A stretch of DNA of 64,000 bases. It comes from Streptomyces sp. NBC_00083 (GTDB lineage: Bacteria; Actinomycetota; Actinomycetes; Streptomycetales; Streptomycetaceae). The stretch covers positions 1,054,001-1,118,000 of the forward strand of contig NZ_JAPELY010000001.1 of assembly GCF_026343295.1 (NCBI RefSeq), in the 5' to 3' direction. A program made the translations under genes and the position numbers. Below, piece after piece: positions 1 through 8,103 of this stretch. The notes under the pieces were generated by a model. It searched no databases. It saw only the letters and a list, made by a program, of their open reading frames with translations, and was not told where the DNA came from. Position 1 is the first letter of the stretch. Each line of letters begins with the position of its first letter.

Positions 1-11
1 ATGGGGGACAG

Positions 12-2396
12 TTGAAAGTAGAAATAGGCGATCAGGCGGAGGCGTACTCCGCCGACGTGGGCAGTAAGGTGCTGCCACCACGAAAAGCCATAGCCATCAC
101 GGCCGTGGTGCTGCTGGGATTCTTCGTGATCGACGGCTCTTTCGTCTGGGTGGAGCACCCACCGGTCTGGGAACGTGTCGGGGCCGTGTTCGGCTTCCTC
201 GCGATCCTGCTTCTCCAACTCAGCCATTCCTTCCCGGACTTCCTTTCGCGACTGCGCCGGTACCGTTACGCGACCTGGGTATTCCAGGGACTGCTCACGT
301 ATGTCCCCATGTTGCTGGTCGGGGACGCGTGGGGTGGCATGCAGGCGTTCCTCGCCGCCTCAGCCGTGCTGGTGTATCCGGCGGCGCTCGGCTGGTCGCT
401 CTTCGCCGCGGTGAACCTCGCCACCGTCACGGTCCTCGTACGGATCGGGGACGACGCGGTCACCGTTCTCTACAGCACTCTCGACGCCCTCCTGATCGCT
501 CTGATCGTGGTCGGCCTCTCCCGGATGTCGGACCTGATCGTGAAGTTGCACCGCTCACGCACGGAGCTGTCACGGCTCGCGGTGGCGGGGGAGCGGCTGC
601 GGTTCGCCCGCGACCTCCACGACGTCCTCGGGTTCAGCCTGTCGGCCATCACCCTGAAGTGCGAACTGGCCTACCGGCTGTTCACGGACGCACCCGCGAA
701 GGCGCAGGAGGAGCTGGGGCAGATCCTGCGAACGTCGCGCAAGGCGCTCGCGGATGTGCGTTCGGTCAGCCGGGGATACCGTGAGATGTCCCTGCGCGGC
801 GAGGCGGAAGCCGCGGTGTCGATGCTGGAGGCGGCCGGCATCCGGACCACGTTGCGCTTCGACGCGGCACCACCGCCCGGCCCGGTCGACACGGTGCTGG
901 CTACGGTGCTCCGCGAGGGACTGACGAACTTGCTGCGGCACAGCAAGGCCGAACAGTGCGAGATCACCGCCGAGCGGCGCGACGGCGCCCTGCTGCTGAC
1001 GCTCTCCAACGACGGCTCGGGGCGCTCGGTACGGCAGGCGAAGGCGGGCACTGACGGCGGTCTCGCGGCCCTCGACGAACGGGTCCGCGCGCTCGGCGGT
1101 GTCCTCAGCCATGGCCCGGCCGAGGCCGGCGGCTTCCGGCTCACGGCCTCCGTACCGGTCCACGAGGGCCCCGATGCGGGCGCCGAAACCGCCTCGCCGC
1201 CGAGCCGGGCCATCCACGACCAGCCGTCGGACCCGGTGTCCCAGGGACCCGGCGGCGGCCTCGCCGCCGTGGCTCCCCGTGCGGCGAGCGGGATCACTGT
1301 GGCGGTCATGGTCGGCTATATGCTCGCCAACTCCGTCATCGTCCAGTCCTTCCAGCTGCCGCTCGGCCGGGCGATCGGTGCCGAACTGTGCATGCTGGCC
1401 CTGCTCGGGCTGCAACTCGTGGTGTCCTTCAACCGGCGGTTCGACGAGGTGTCCCGGCGTACCCGTGCGCTCAGGTACGGCACGCTGAGTGCGATGCTGG
1501 CACTCCAGTTGCTGCCCTACCTGTTCGTGCCCGACGCCTGGCTCGGGCTCCCGGGATTCGTGGCAGGGTCGGCCCTGCTCCTCCTCCCGGCCCCGGCAGC
1601 GTGGCCCACCGTCGCCCTCATGACCGCGGTGACCACCGAAGCCTGGTACGCGGCGGGCAACGCGCCCCTCGAGGTGATCTATGAGGCGGCGTACACACCG
1701 ATCTGCGCACTCGTCGTCTTCGGCCTCTCCCGCATGGCCCAGCTCGCCTCCGAGCTCCACCGGTCCCGTGCTGAGATCGCGCGTCTCGCGGTGACGACGG
1801 AGCGGCTTCGTTTCGCGCGTGATCTGCATGATCTGCTCGGGTTCAGCTTGTCCGCGATCACGCTCAAGTGTGAGTTGGTGCGCCGTCTCGCACCGACCAG
1901 GCCCGTGCAGGCGCAGGCCGAGCTGACCGAGGTGCTGCAGATCGCGCGGCAGGCGCTCGCCGATGTGCGGACGGTGGCCGAGGGCAGGCAGCGGATGAGC
2001 CTGACCGAGGAGGCCGAGAACGCCACCGCGATGCTCGCCGGGGTGGGGATCCGCGCGACCGTCGACACGGACTGCGGTGAGCTGCCCTGTGAAGTCGAAA
2101 CCGTACTCGCGACGACATTGCGCGAGGGCCTGACCAACATGTTGCGGCACAGCAAGGCGGCGCATTGCCGGATCACGGTGGAGCGCACCACGGCCGGGGT
2201 CTGCCTGGTCCTCGTCAACGACGGCGTAGCGGGGTGCGCGGACGCCGGACTCGACACCAAGGTCAACGGCGGCAGCGGCATCGGTAACCTGACGACCAGG
2301 GTGAACGCGGTGAACGGCCGGCTTGAGGCAGGGGCCCGAGCGGACGGCTGGTTCGAGTTGAAGGCAGAGGTCGAACTCCTCGCCGCCGCCGCGTGA
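12..2396 (+). CDS. Double-module sensor histidine kinase (two HisKA_3/HATPase units in one chain)
   Basis: A 794-residue protein made of two NarL/DesK-type kinases in series. Module A has hydrophobic segments at about 27-170, the phospho-acceptor motif RDLHDVLGF (His203) and an N-box REGLTNLLRHSKA near 298-310. A low-complexity linker follows (about 380-425), then a second membrane region (about 430-570), RDLHDLLGF (His606) and REGLTNMLRHSKA. The TTG start at 12 is preceded by GGGGGA, and the downstream paralogue has the same arrangement (GGGGGAGAG then TTG), which supports this start. The frame is open to the window edge, so an upstream start cannot be excluded. Module A has a loosened ATP-lid region (AGTDGGLAAL); module B keeps GSGIGNL. 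It probably autophosphorylates on both His and signals to the convergent response regulator at 5058-5672. The stimulus is unknown. Confidence 0.85.
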   Translation: MKVEIGDQAEAYSADVGSKVLPPRKAIAITAVVLLGFFVIDGSFVWVEHPPVWERVGAVFGFLAILLLQLSHSFPDFLSRLRRYRYATWVFQGLLTYVPMLLVGDAWGGMQAFLAASAVLVYPAALGWSLFAAVNLATVTVLVRIGDDAVTVLYSTLDALLIALIVVGLSRMSDLIVKLHRSRTELSRLAVAGERLRFARDLHDVLGFSLSAITLKCELAYRLFTDAPAKAQEELGQILRTSRKALADVRSVSRGYREMSLRGEAEAAVSMLEAAGIRTTLRFDAAPPPGPVDTVLATVLREGLTNLLRHSKAEQCEITAERRDGALLLTLSNDGSGRSVRQAKAGTDGGLAALDERVRALGGVLSHGPAEAGGFRLTASVPVHEGPDAGAETASPPSRAIHDQPSDPVSQGPGGGLAAVAPRAASGITVAVMVGYMLANSVIVQSFQLPLGRAIGAELCMLALLGLQLVVSFNRRFDEVSRRTRALRYGTLSAMLALQLLPYLFVPDAWLGLPGFVAGSALLLLPAPAAWPTVALMTAVTTEAWYAAGNAPLEVIYEAAYTPICALVVFGLSRMAQLASELHRSRAEIARLAVTTERLRFARDLHDLLGFSLSAITLKCELVRRLAPTRPVQAQAELTEVLQIARQALADVRTVAEGRQRMSLTEEAENATAMLAGVGIRATVDTDCGELPCEVETVLATTLREGLTNMLRHSKAAHCRITVERTTAGVCLVLVNDGVAGCADAGLDTKVNGGSGIGNLTTRVNAVNGRLEAGARADGWFELKAEVELLAAAA
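1723..2060 (+). repeat. Near-identical segment shared with 4220-4557 (kinase B core)
   Basis: This stretch of the first kinase gene matches 4220-4557 of the second with only scattered substitutions. The encoded segment from VVFGLSRMAQ to GVGIRAT differs by one residue (T to S). Flanking coding sequence is clearly more diverged, so recent duplication or gene conversion limited to the second kinase core is the simplest reading. Confidence 0.75.
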
Positions 2397-2451
2397 GCGA
2401 CCGTCGGACGCGGCGCCCACCACGGAAGAAACGCAGGCTCATGGGGGAGAG

Positions 2452-4887
2452 TTGGGGACCGATGCGGACCGCCGCACGGAAGGGGAGCCGACCGACGGGG
2501 CGGAGCGTGCGCTGCCACGACGCGCGGCCGTCGTCATCACCGCGGGGGTGCTGTTCGGCTTCTGCGTGATCGACGGCTCGTACGTGTGGTTCGAGTATCC
2601 GCCGCTGTGGGAGTGGGCCGCCGTCGTCCTCGGCTTCGCGGCCCTCCTGGGGCTGCAGCTCGCCCACTCGTTCCCGGGCCTCGCGCCCTGGCCCGCCCGC
2701 TACCGCCGTGCGACGTGGGTGCTCCAGGGACTGCTGGCCTATCTCCCGGTGCTCCGGTACGGCGTCGCCTGGGGCGGCATGTCGGCGTTCTTCACCGCGT
2801 CCGCCGTCCTGGTGTTCCCGGCGACGACCGGATGGTGCCTCTTCGGCCTCGGATACCTCGGCGAGTTCCTGGTCTTCTACCACTTCCGCACGGGGTGGGA
2901 CTCCGTCGCGTACGCGGCGGTCGAATCGGCCCTGATCCCGTTGACGGTCATCGCGCTGTCACGGATGTCGGACATGGTCGTGAAGCTGCACCGCTCGCGT
3001 GAGGAACTCGCGCGTCTGGCCGTCGCCGCCGAACGGCTGCGCTTCGCCCGCGACCTGCACGACGTCCTCGGGTTCAGCCTGTCCGCGATCTCCCTCCGGT
3101 GCGAACTCGCCTACCGGCTGCTCGCGGACAACGCCGCCAAGGCGAGGGCCGAGGTCGGGGAGGTGCTGGTCACCTCGCGCAAGGCGCTGGCCGACGTGCG
3201 AGCGGTCAGCGTCGGATACCGGGAAATGTCCCTGTCGGGCGAGGCGCACGCGGCGGTCTCCCTGCTCGGCGGGGCCGGCATCCGCACCACGCTGGAATTC
3301 GACGCCATGGAGCTGCCGCACGCGGTGGACGCGGCACTCGCCACCGTGCTGCGCGAGGGCCTGACGAACCTGCTGCGACACAGCAAGGCCGAGCGGTGCG
3401 AGCTCCGCGCCGAACACCGGTCGGGCGCGGTGGTCTTGGTGCTGAGCAACGACGGAGCGGGACGCGGCCGGGCGGCCGTGGCGGGAACCGACGGCACCCT
3501 GGCGGCGCTCGCGGAGCGTCTCACCGCGCTCGGCGGCACTCTGACCCACGGGCCGGACGGGCCGGGCCGGTTCGGCCTGCGGGCCGTCGTCCCCGTCCCC
3601 GTCCCCGACAGCGCCGGACGGCGGGACGACACGGGCCCGGCACGCGCCGCTGTGGGCGACGACGCCGAGCGGTCGGCGGCGCGGCCCCCTGGCCTGGGCC
3701 ACCGGGACGGCGACGACGCCGAGCAGCCGGCGGTGCAGCCCCATGGCCTGGGCCACCGGGACCTCCCGCCGCGAGCGGCCTCCGCGTTCAACACCGTTGT
3801 GCTCGTGGGCTACTTCCTGGCGTACTCGATCCTGTCGATCTCCTTCGATCCCTCCCCGGGACGCGTGGCCGTCGTCGAGGCGTGCCTGTCGGCCATGACG
3901 CTGGTGCAACTCGCGGTCTCCTTCCCGCAGCGGGTCGCGCGGATGGACCGCCTGCCGCGGCCGGCGCGTCAGGCGGTCCTGGGTGCGGCACTGGTCCTGC
4001 TCCAGTTCGCGCCGCTCCTCGTCGTCGGGCCGACCTACCTGGGCATGCCGGGATTCCTCGCGGGAACCGCGCTGCTGGCCCTGCCGGCCCGAGCGGCCTG
4101 GCCGGTGTGCGCCGCGGTCCTCGCCAGCGCCGAGATCACGCTCTGCTTCGTCGACCCGGTCATCAAGGACTACATCTACTTCGGCGCCTACACGCCGATC
4201 TGTGCCGTCGTGGTCTTCGGCCTGTCCCGCATGGCCCAGCTCGCCTCTGAGCTTCACCGGTCCCGTGCTGAGATCGCGCGCCTCGCGGTGACTACGGAAC
4301 GGCTTCGTTTCGCGCGTGATCTGCATGATCTGCTCGGGTTCAGCTTGTCCGCGATCACGCTCAAGTGCGAGTTGGTGCGCCGTCTGGCGCCGAGTCGGCC
4401 CGTGCAGGCGCAGGCCGAGCTGACCGAGGTGCTGCAGATCGCGCGGCAGGCGCTCGCCGACGTACGGACGGTGGCCGAGGGCAGGCAGCGGATGAGCCTG
4501 ACCGAGGAGGCCGAGAACGCCACCGCGATGCTCGCCGGGGTGGGGATCCGCGCGACCGTGGCTACCGACTGCGGCGATCTCCCGGACGACATCGACACGG
4601 TGCTGGCCACCACGCTGCGCGAAGGCCTGACCAACATGCTGCGGCACAGCAGGGCCACACACTGCGAGATCCGTGCCGAGCGCACCCCCGCCGGGGTCCG
4701 GCTGACTCTGGTCAACGACGGCTTACACGCGTGCGCGGTGCCGGGACTGGACTCCAAGGCCGACGGCGGCAGCGGGCTCGGCAACCTGACCACGCGCGTC
4801 GAGGCGGTCAACGGTCGTCTGTTCGCTGGCGCCCGCCCGGACGGCTGGTTCGAGCTGAAGGCCGAGGTCGAGCTCGCGATGGTGTGA
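2452..4887 (+). CDS. Double-module sensor histidine kinase, paralogue of the preceding gene, with a TTA codon
   Basis: An 811-residue paralogue with the same layout: membrane segments, kinase A (RDLHDVLGF, His203), a longer Gly/Asp/Arg-rich linker containing a short internal repeat (GLGHRD twice near 410-435), a second membrane region, and kinase B (RDLHDLLGF, His625; REGLTNMLRHSRA). The TTG start at 2452 is preceded by GGGGGAGAG, as in the first gene; the gap between the two genes is 55 bp. Kinase B is almost identical to kinase B of gene 1 across the His domain, while kinase A and the membrane parts have diverged. Codon 758 (4723-4725), in the HATPase region of kinase B, is TTA, the rare leucine codon read by the bldA tRNA in Streptomyces. 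That may tie full-length synthesis to development. Confidence 0.85.
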   Translation: MGTDADRRTEGEPTDGAERALPRRAAVVITAGVLFGFCVIDGSYVWFEYPPLWEWAAVVLGFAALLGLQLAHSFPGLAPWPARYRRATWVLQGLLAYLPVLRYGVAWGGMSAFFTASAVLVFPATTGWCLFGLGYLGEFLVFYHFRTGWDSVAYAAVESALIPLTVIALSRMSDMVVKLHRSREELARLAVAAERLRFARDLHDVLGFSLSAISLRCELAYRLLADNAAKARAEVGEVLVTSRKALADVRAVSVGYREMSLSGEAHAAVSLLGGAGIRTTLEFDAMELPHAVDAALATVLREGLTNLLRHSKAERCELRAEHRSGAVVLVLSNDGAGRGRAAVAGTDGTLAALAERLTALGGTLTHGPDGPGRFGLRAVVPVPVPDSAGRRDDTGPARAAVGDDAERSAARPPGLGHRDGDDAEQPAVQPHGLGHRDLPPRAASAFNTVVLVGYFLAYSILSISFDPSPGRVAVVEACLSAMTLVQLAVSFPQRVARMDRLPRPARQAVLGAALVLLQFAPLLVVGPTYLGMPGFLAGTALLALPARAAWPVCAAVLASAEITLCFVDPVIKDYIYFGAYTPICAVVVFGLSRMAQLASELHRSRAEIARLAVTTERLRFARDLHDLLGFSLSAITLKCELVRRLAPSRPVQAQAELTEVLQIARQALADVRTVAEGRQRMSLTEEAENATAMLAGVGIRATVATDCGDLPDDIDTVLATTLREGLTNMLRHSRATHCEIRAERTPAGVRLTLVNDGLHACAVPGLDSKADGGSGLGNLTTRVEAVNGRLFAGARPDGWFELKAEVELAMV

Positions 4888-5057
4888 GGGGCCGGGGAAG
4901 AGCAGGCCCCGCCCCGCGCACCCCCCTGCCCCGCCGATGCCAACCACCTGTCCCGCGCACCCCCTCCACCCCGCTCCGTGCTCACCGGCAGCGCCCCAGG
5001 AGGAACGATTCCCCCGGTGCTGCCGCCGGCGGTGAAGAGCGTGGCGGGCGGGCGGGC

Positions 5058-5672
5058 TCAGACCGAATGCAGCCACCCCGCCTCGCGGGCGATTCGGATG
5101 GCATCGACCCGGTTACGCGCGTTGAGTTTGCTGACGGCCGACGTCAGATAGTTGCGCACCGTGCCGGAGGAGAGGTGCAGGCGGGACGCGATCTGGCCGG
5201 CCTCCATGCCCTCCGAGGCGAGCTGCAGCACCTCGCGCTCGCGGTCGGTCAGCGGGGACGGGCCCGAGTCCAGCGTGGCCAGGGCCAGCTGCGGGTCGAT
5301 GACGCGTTCGCCCGCCGCCACCTGGCGGATCGCGGCGCAGAGGCTGTCGGGGTCGGAGTCCTTGGGGAGGAAGCCGGAGACGTGCGCGGCGAGCGCGCGT
5401 CTGAGGTTCCCCGGTCTGCCCAGGCTGGTCAGGATGAGCGTGCGGCACTCCGGTACCGAGGTGTGCAGGCCGGCGGCGGCGGTGATCCCGTCGGTGCCGG
5501 GAAGATCGATGTCGAGAACGGCGACATCCGGCCGCATCGCCATCGCGGTCGGCACGATGTCCGTGCCCGATGACAGCTCGGCGACCACTTCCAGATCGGA
5601 CTCCAGTTCAATGAGTGACACCAATGCCTTGCGCAGCATATGCATGTCTTCGGCAATCAGAACGCGCACCAT
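5058..5672 (-). CDS. NarL/LuxR-family response regulator
   Basis: A 204-residue two-domain regulator. The receiver domain (about 1-120) shows the acidic pocket IAEDMHM, the phospho-acceptor Asp54 in VLDIDLPGTDG, LTS and the conserved Lys in FLPKDSD. The C-terminal LuxR helix-turn-helix (about 138-200) has LTDREREVLQLASEG and SGTVRNYLTSAVSKL. It lies tail-to-tail with the double kinases, 170 bp from the second, and is the only response regulator near them, so it is the likely partner (inferred from position). Start ATG at 5672. Confidence 0.88.
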   Translation of the reverse strand: MVRVLIAEDMHMLRKALVSLIELESDLEVVAELSSGTDIVPTAMAMRPDVAVLDIDLPGTDGITAAAGLHTSVPECRTLILTSLGRPGNLRRALAAHVSGFLPKDSDPDSLCAAIRQVAAGERVIDPQLALATLDSGPSPLTDREREVLQLASEGMEAGQIASRLHLSSGTVRNYLTSAVSKLNARNRVDAIRIAREAGWLHSV

Positions 5673-5904
5673 GGTGCCCCCCGTTGTGCTGGATCATGGG
5701 TCGGTCCTAGCGATTATGCAGTAGGCGACGTGGCGTGGCCCGGGGCTGAGACTAATCCGGAACACGCCGGTTCAGGTCCGGTACGAGCGGATCCGCACCC
5801 GCACCTTTCAGCCAGAACCCGACCGCGGCTCAAGTGTCCGGTCCCATCCTCCCTCCACCCAGGCGCCGTCCGGCGGCCAGGGGGAAGGGAGAGGTGACGT
5901 GAAC

Positions 5905-5940
5905 ATGAACGGACACCCCAGCTCGGAAGGTGTTCTCTGA
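5905..5940 (+). CDS. Possible 11-codon upstream ORF (MNGHPSSEGVL)
   Basis: ATG at 5905 is preceded by a strong GGGAGAGGTG ribosome-binding site. The ORF ends in TGA only 1 base before the ATG of the next gene, so it could couple or tune translation of that gene. The GGAAGG inside it is also the only apparent ribosome-binding site for 5942. Seen only as sequence; no homologue recognised. Confidence 0.2.
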   Translation: MNGHPSSEGVL

Positions 5941-5941
5941 C

Positions 5942-6280
5942 ATGGCCCGCGGGAAGAACCCGGACGTTCCGGGCGGAGCCGAAGGCTCCGACGGCCGCCG
6001 TCCCAAGGGGTCGTGGCGCCGCCTCATCGGCCGTTGCCTGCGCCCCGTGGGCGAAGCCCTCATGGTGCACGGCGGAGTCGACATGTATCTGACCGCAGCG
6101 GACGGCAACAGGGCCCGGCTCCACTCGCTCGACAGCGGGTTCCGGCTGATGCTGCGCACCGACGCCGACGGCCCGCCGCCCGGCCACCCCGAACGGCTGC
6201 GCCCCGACGTCCCGCTCACCCGCCAGGAGCTCACGCTGCTGCAGGACTTGCTGAACGAGGTGCCCGGACACAGAAGGTGA
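5942..6280 (+). CDS. Small protein of unknown function upstream of the lipid cassette
   Basis: 112 residues, basic N-terminus and acidic C-terminus, no signal peptide or membrane span. I do not recognise the family. The central part (LRPVGEALMVHGGVDMYLTAADGNRARL) looks like a small beta-rich fold. It is not an acyl carrier protein: the serine of LDSGF lacks the usual DSL context. The ATG at 5942 is preferred to GTG 5930, whose ribosome-binding site would be too close. It lies 103 bp upstream of the acyl-AMP ligase on the same strand and may be part of that operon. Confidence 0.6.
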   Translation: MARGKNPDVPGGAEGSDGRRPKGSWRRLIGRCLRPVGEALMVHGGVDMYLTAADGNRARLHSLDSGFRLMLRTDADGPPPGHPERLRPDVPLTRQELTLLQDLLNEVPGHRR

Positions 6281-6383
6281 GCGGCTGGACCGCCCGAACA
6301 CAGTTGATCTTCAAGTACCCGTCCAGTGGCGACGCGCAGAGTAGGAGGAGCCAACCATCCGTCCGAGCATCAGGGAGCAGAGG

Positions 6384-8099
6384 ATGACCCCAGCGAAGAG
6401 CTTCACCCAGGCACTGGCGGCACGGTTCGCCGACCGGGCCGCAGGGACCGCTCTGCTCTGCCTGGACGGTGAGGGTGACGCCGAGACGCGCACCTACCGC
6501 GAACTCGACGCACGGGCCAGGACCGTCGCGGCCGCGCTGGTGCGCCGCCGCGCGGCCGGCCGGCCCGTCCTCATCTCCATGGACGGCGGCCCGCACACCG
6601 TCGCCGCCCTCGTCGGCTGCCTGTACGCGGGCGCCGTCGCCGTACCCGTACCACCGCCGGACGCCTCGCGGGCCGCCGCCGAGCGGACCGCGGCGATCGC
6701 CGCCGAGACCGACGCGGCCGTCATGCTCACCGGCTCCGCGCACGCCCCCGAACTCTCCCGGCGCCTCGCACGGGCCGGGCGCTCCTCGGTGGTGTGCCTG
6801 GCCGTCGACTGCCTGCCCGACGGCGGCGACGACTGGCAGCCGCCCGCGCTCGACGGCGCCGACACCGCCCTGCTCCAGTACACCTCCGGCTCCACCGCCG
6901 CCCCCCGCGGCGTCCAGGTCACCCACGCCAACCTCCTCGCCACCATGGAGAGCCTGCGCACCGCGCTCGGCACCGACGAGGACTCCCGCATCGGCGGCTG
7001 GCTCCCGCTCCACCACGACCTGGGCCTCATCGGCCAGCTCCTGCACCCGCTGTGGCTCGGCGCCACCGCCGTCCTGATGTCCCAACACCGTTACGCAGCA
7101 GACCCGTTGAGCTGGCTGCGCGAGGTGGCCCGGCACCGCGTCACCGTCACCGCGGCCCCCGACTCCGCGTACGCGCGCTGCCTGGCCGCCGTCACCGACG
7201 AGGACCTCGCAGCACTCGACCTCGGCGCCCTGAGGACCGCCGTCAACGCCTCCGAACCGGTCTCCGCGGTCACCCTCACCGCGTTCGCCCACCGCTTCGC
7301 CGCGGCCGGGCTGCGACCGGGCACGCTCGCCGCCGGATACGGCCTCGCCGAGGCCACCCTCCTGGTCACCCTCGCCGACCGGCTGCCGCCCGCGCCCGCC
7401 ATCGTCTCCGCCGAAGCACTGGAGCGCGGCGAACTGACACCGCCCCAGCCGGGCCACCCGGTACGCGCCCTCGCGGGCTGCGGCTCCGCGCGCGACGTGA
7501 CCGTACGCATCGTCGACCCGGCCAGCTCCGCCGTCCTGCCCGACGGGTCGGTCGGCGAGATCTGGGTGCGCGGCGAGGCCGTCGCCGACGGCTACTGGCA
7601 CCGCCCGCTGGAGACCTCCGCCACCTTCGGCCACACCACCGCCGCCGGCGAGCACGGCTTCCTGCGCACCGGCGACCTCGGCGCGCTGCGCGACGGCGAG
7701 CTGTATCTGACCGGCCGCATCAAGGACGCCCTCCTCGTCGACGGCCGCACCCTGCACCCCCAGGAGGCCGAGCGCCAACTCGCCCAGTCCGGCGCCCCGT
7801 TCGGCTCCGCCGTAGTGCTCTCCGCGCCCGCCGACCGCGAACAGATCGTGGCCATCCAGGAGATCCGCGGCGCCGGCTGGAGCCACGGCCAGCTCGCCGA
7901 CCTCGCCGAGCGGGTCCGCGGCTGCCTGCACGAGGAGTTCGGCGCCTCGCTCGGCGGCGTCGTCCTGGTCCGCCCCGGCACCGTCCGCCGCACCACCAGC
8001 GGCAAGGTCCGCCGCTCGCTGATGCGCGAGCTGTACCTGCGCGGCGAACTGCGCCCGCTGTACGCGTCCGCGCCGCCCTACGCCGCCGAAGGAGGCTGA
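6384..8099 (+). CDS. Fatty acyl-AMP ligase (FAAL-like adenylating enzyme)
   Basis: 571 residues of the ANL (acyl/aryl adenylate) superfamily. The ATP-binding P-loop is YTSGSTAAPRG (about 164-174), followed by GWLPLHHDLGLIG (about 205-217), a signature typical of FAALs and close relatives. Then come AGYGLAEAT (about 317), RTGDLG with LTGRIKD (about 428-448) and a C-terminal SGKVRRS supplying the catalytic Lys. Such enzymes activate free fatty acids as acyl-AMP and usually load an acyl carrier protein rather than CoA. The ATG at 6384 has GGGAGCAGAGG upstream. The stop overlaps the ribosome-binding site of the acyl-CoA dehydrogenase 4 bp downstream, so the genes are translationally linked. FAAL versus CoA ligase is not settled without checking for the FAAL-specific insertion. 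Confidence 0.8.
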   Translation: MTPAKSFTQALAARFADRAAGTALLCLDGEGDAETRTYRELDARARTVAAALVRRRAAGRPVLISMDGGPHTVAALVGCLYAGAVAVPVPPPDASRAAAERTAAIAAETDAAVMLTGSAHAPELSRRLARAGRSSVVCLAVDCLPDGGDDWQPPALDGADTALLQYTSGSTAAPRGVQVTHANLLATMESLRTALGTDEDSRIGGWLPLHHDLGLIGQLLHPLWLGATAVLMSQHRYAADPLSWLREVARHRVTVTAAPDSAYARCLAAVTDEDLAALDLGALRTAVNASEPVSAVTLTAFAHRFAAAGLRPGTLAAGYGLAEATLLVTLADRLPPAPAIVSAEALERGELTPPQPGHPVRALAGCGSARDVTVRIVDPASSAVLPDGSVGEIWVRGEAVADGYWHRPLETSATFGHTTAAGEHGFLRTGDLGALRDGELYLTGRIKDALLVDGRTLHPQEAERQLAQSGAPFGSAVVLSAPADREQIVAIQEIRGAGWSHGQLADLAERVRGCLHEEFGASLGGVVLVRPGTVRRTTSGKVRRSLMRELYLRGELRPLYASAPPYAAEGG

Positions 8100-8103
8100 G
8101 CCC

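Noticed and set aside
570..2423. Long open frame (617 codons) antisense to the first double kinase
   Set aside because: High-GC shadow of the real gene: Arg/Gly/His-rich low-complexity translation, no family motif, and it covers a gene with intact kinase motifs. The same applies to other long antisense frames, e.g. 2959-4662, 6231-8237, 7720-9843, 11408-13333, 13450-15513 and 29537-32317.
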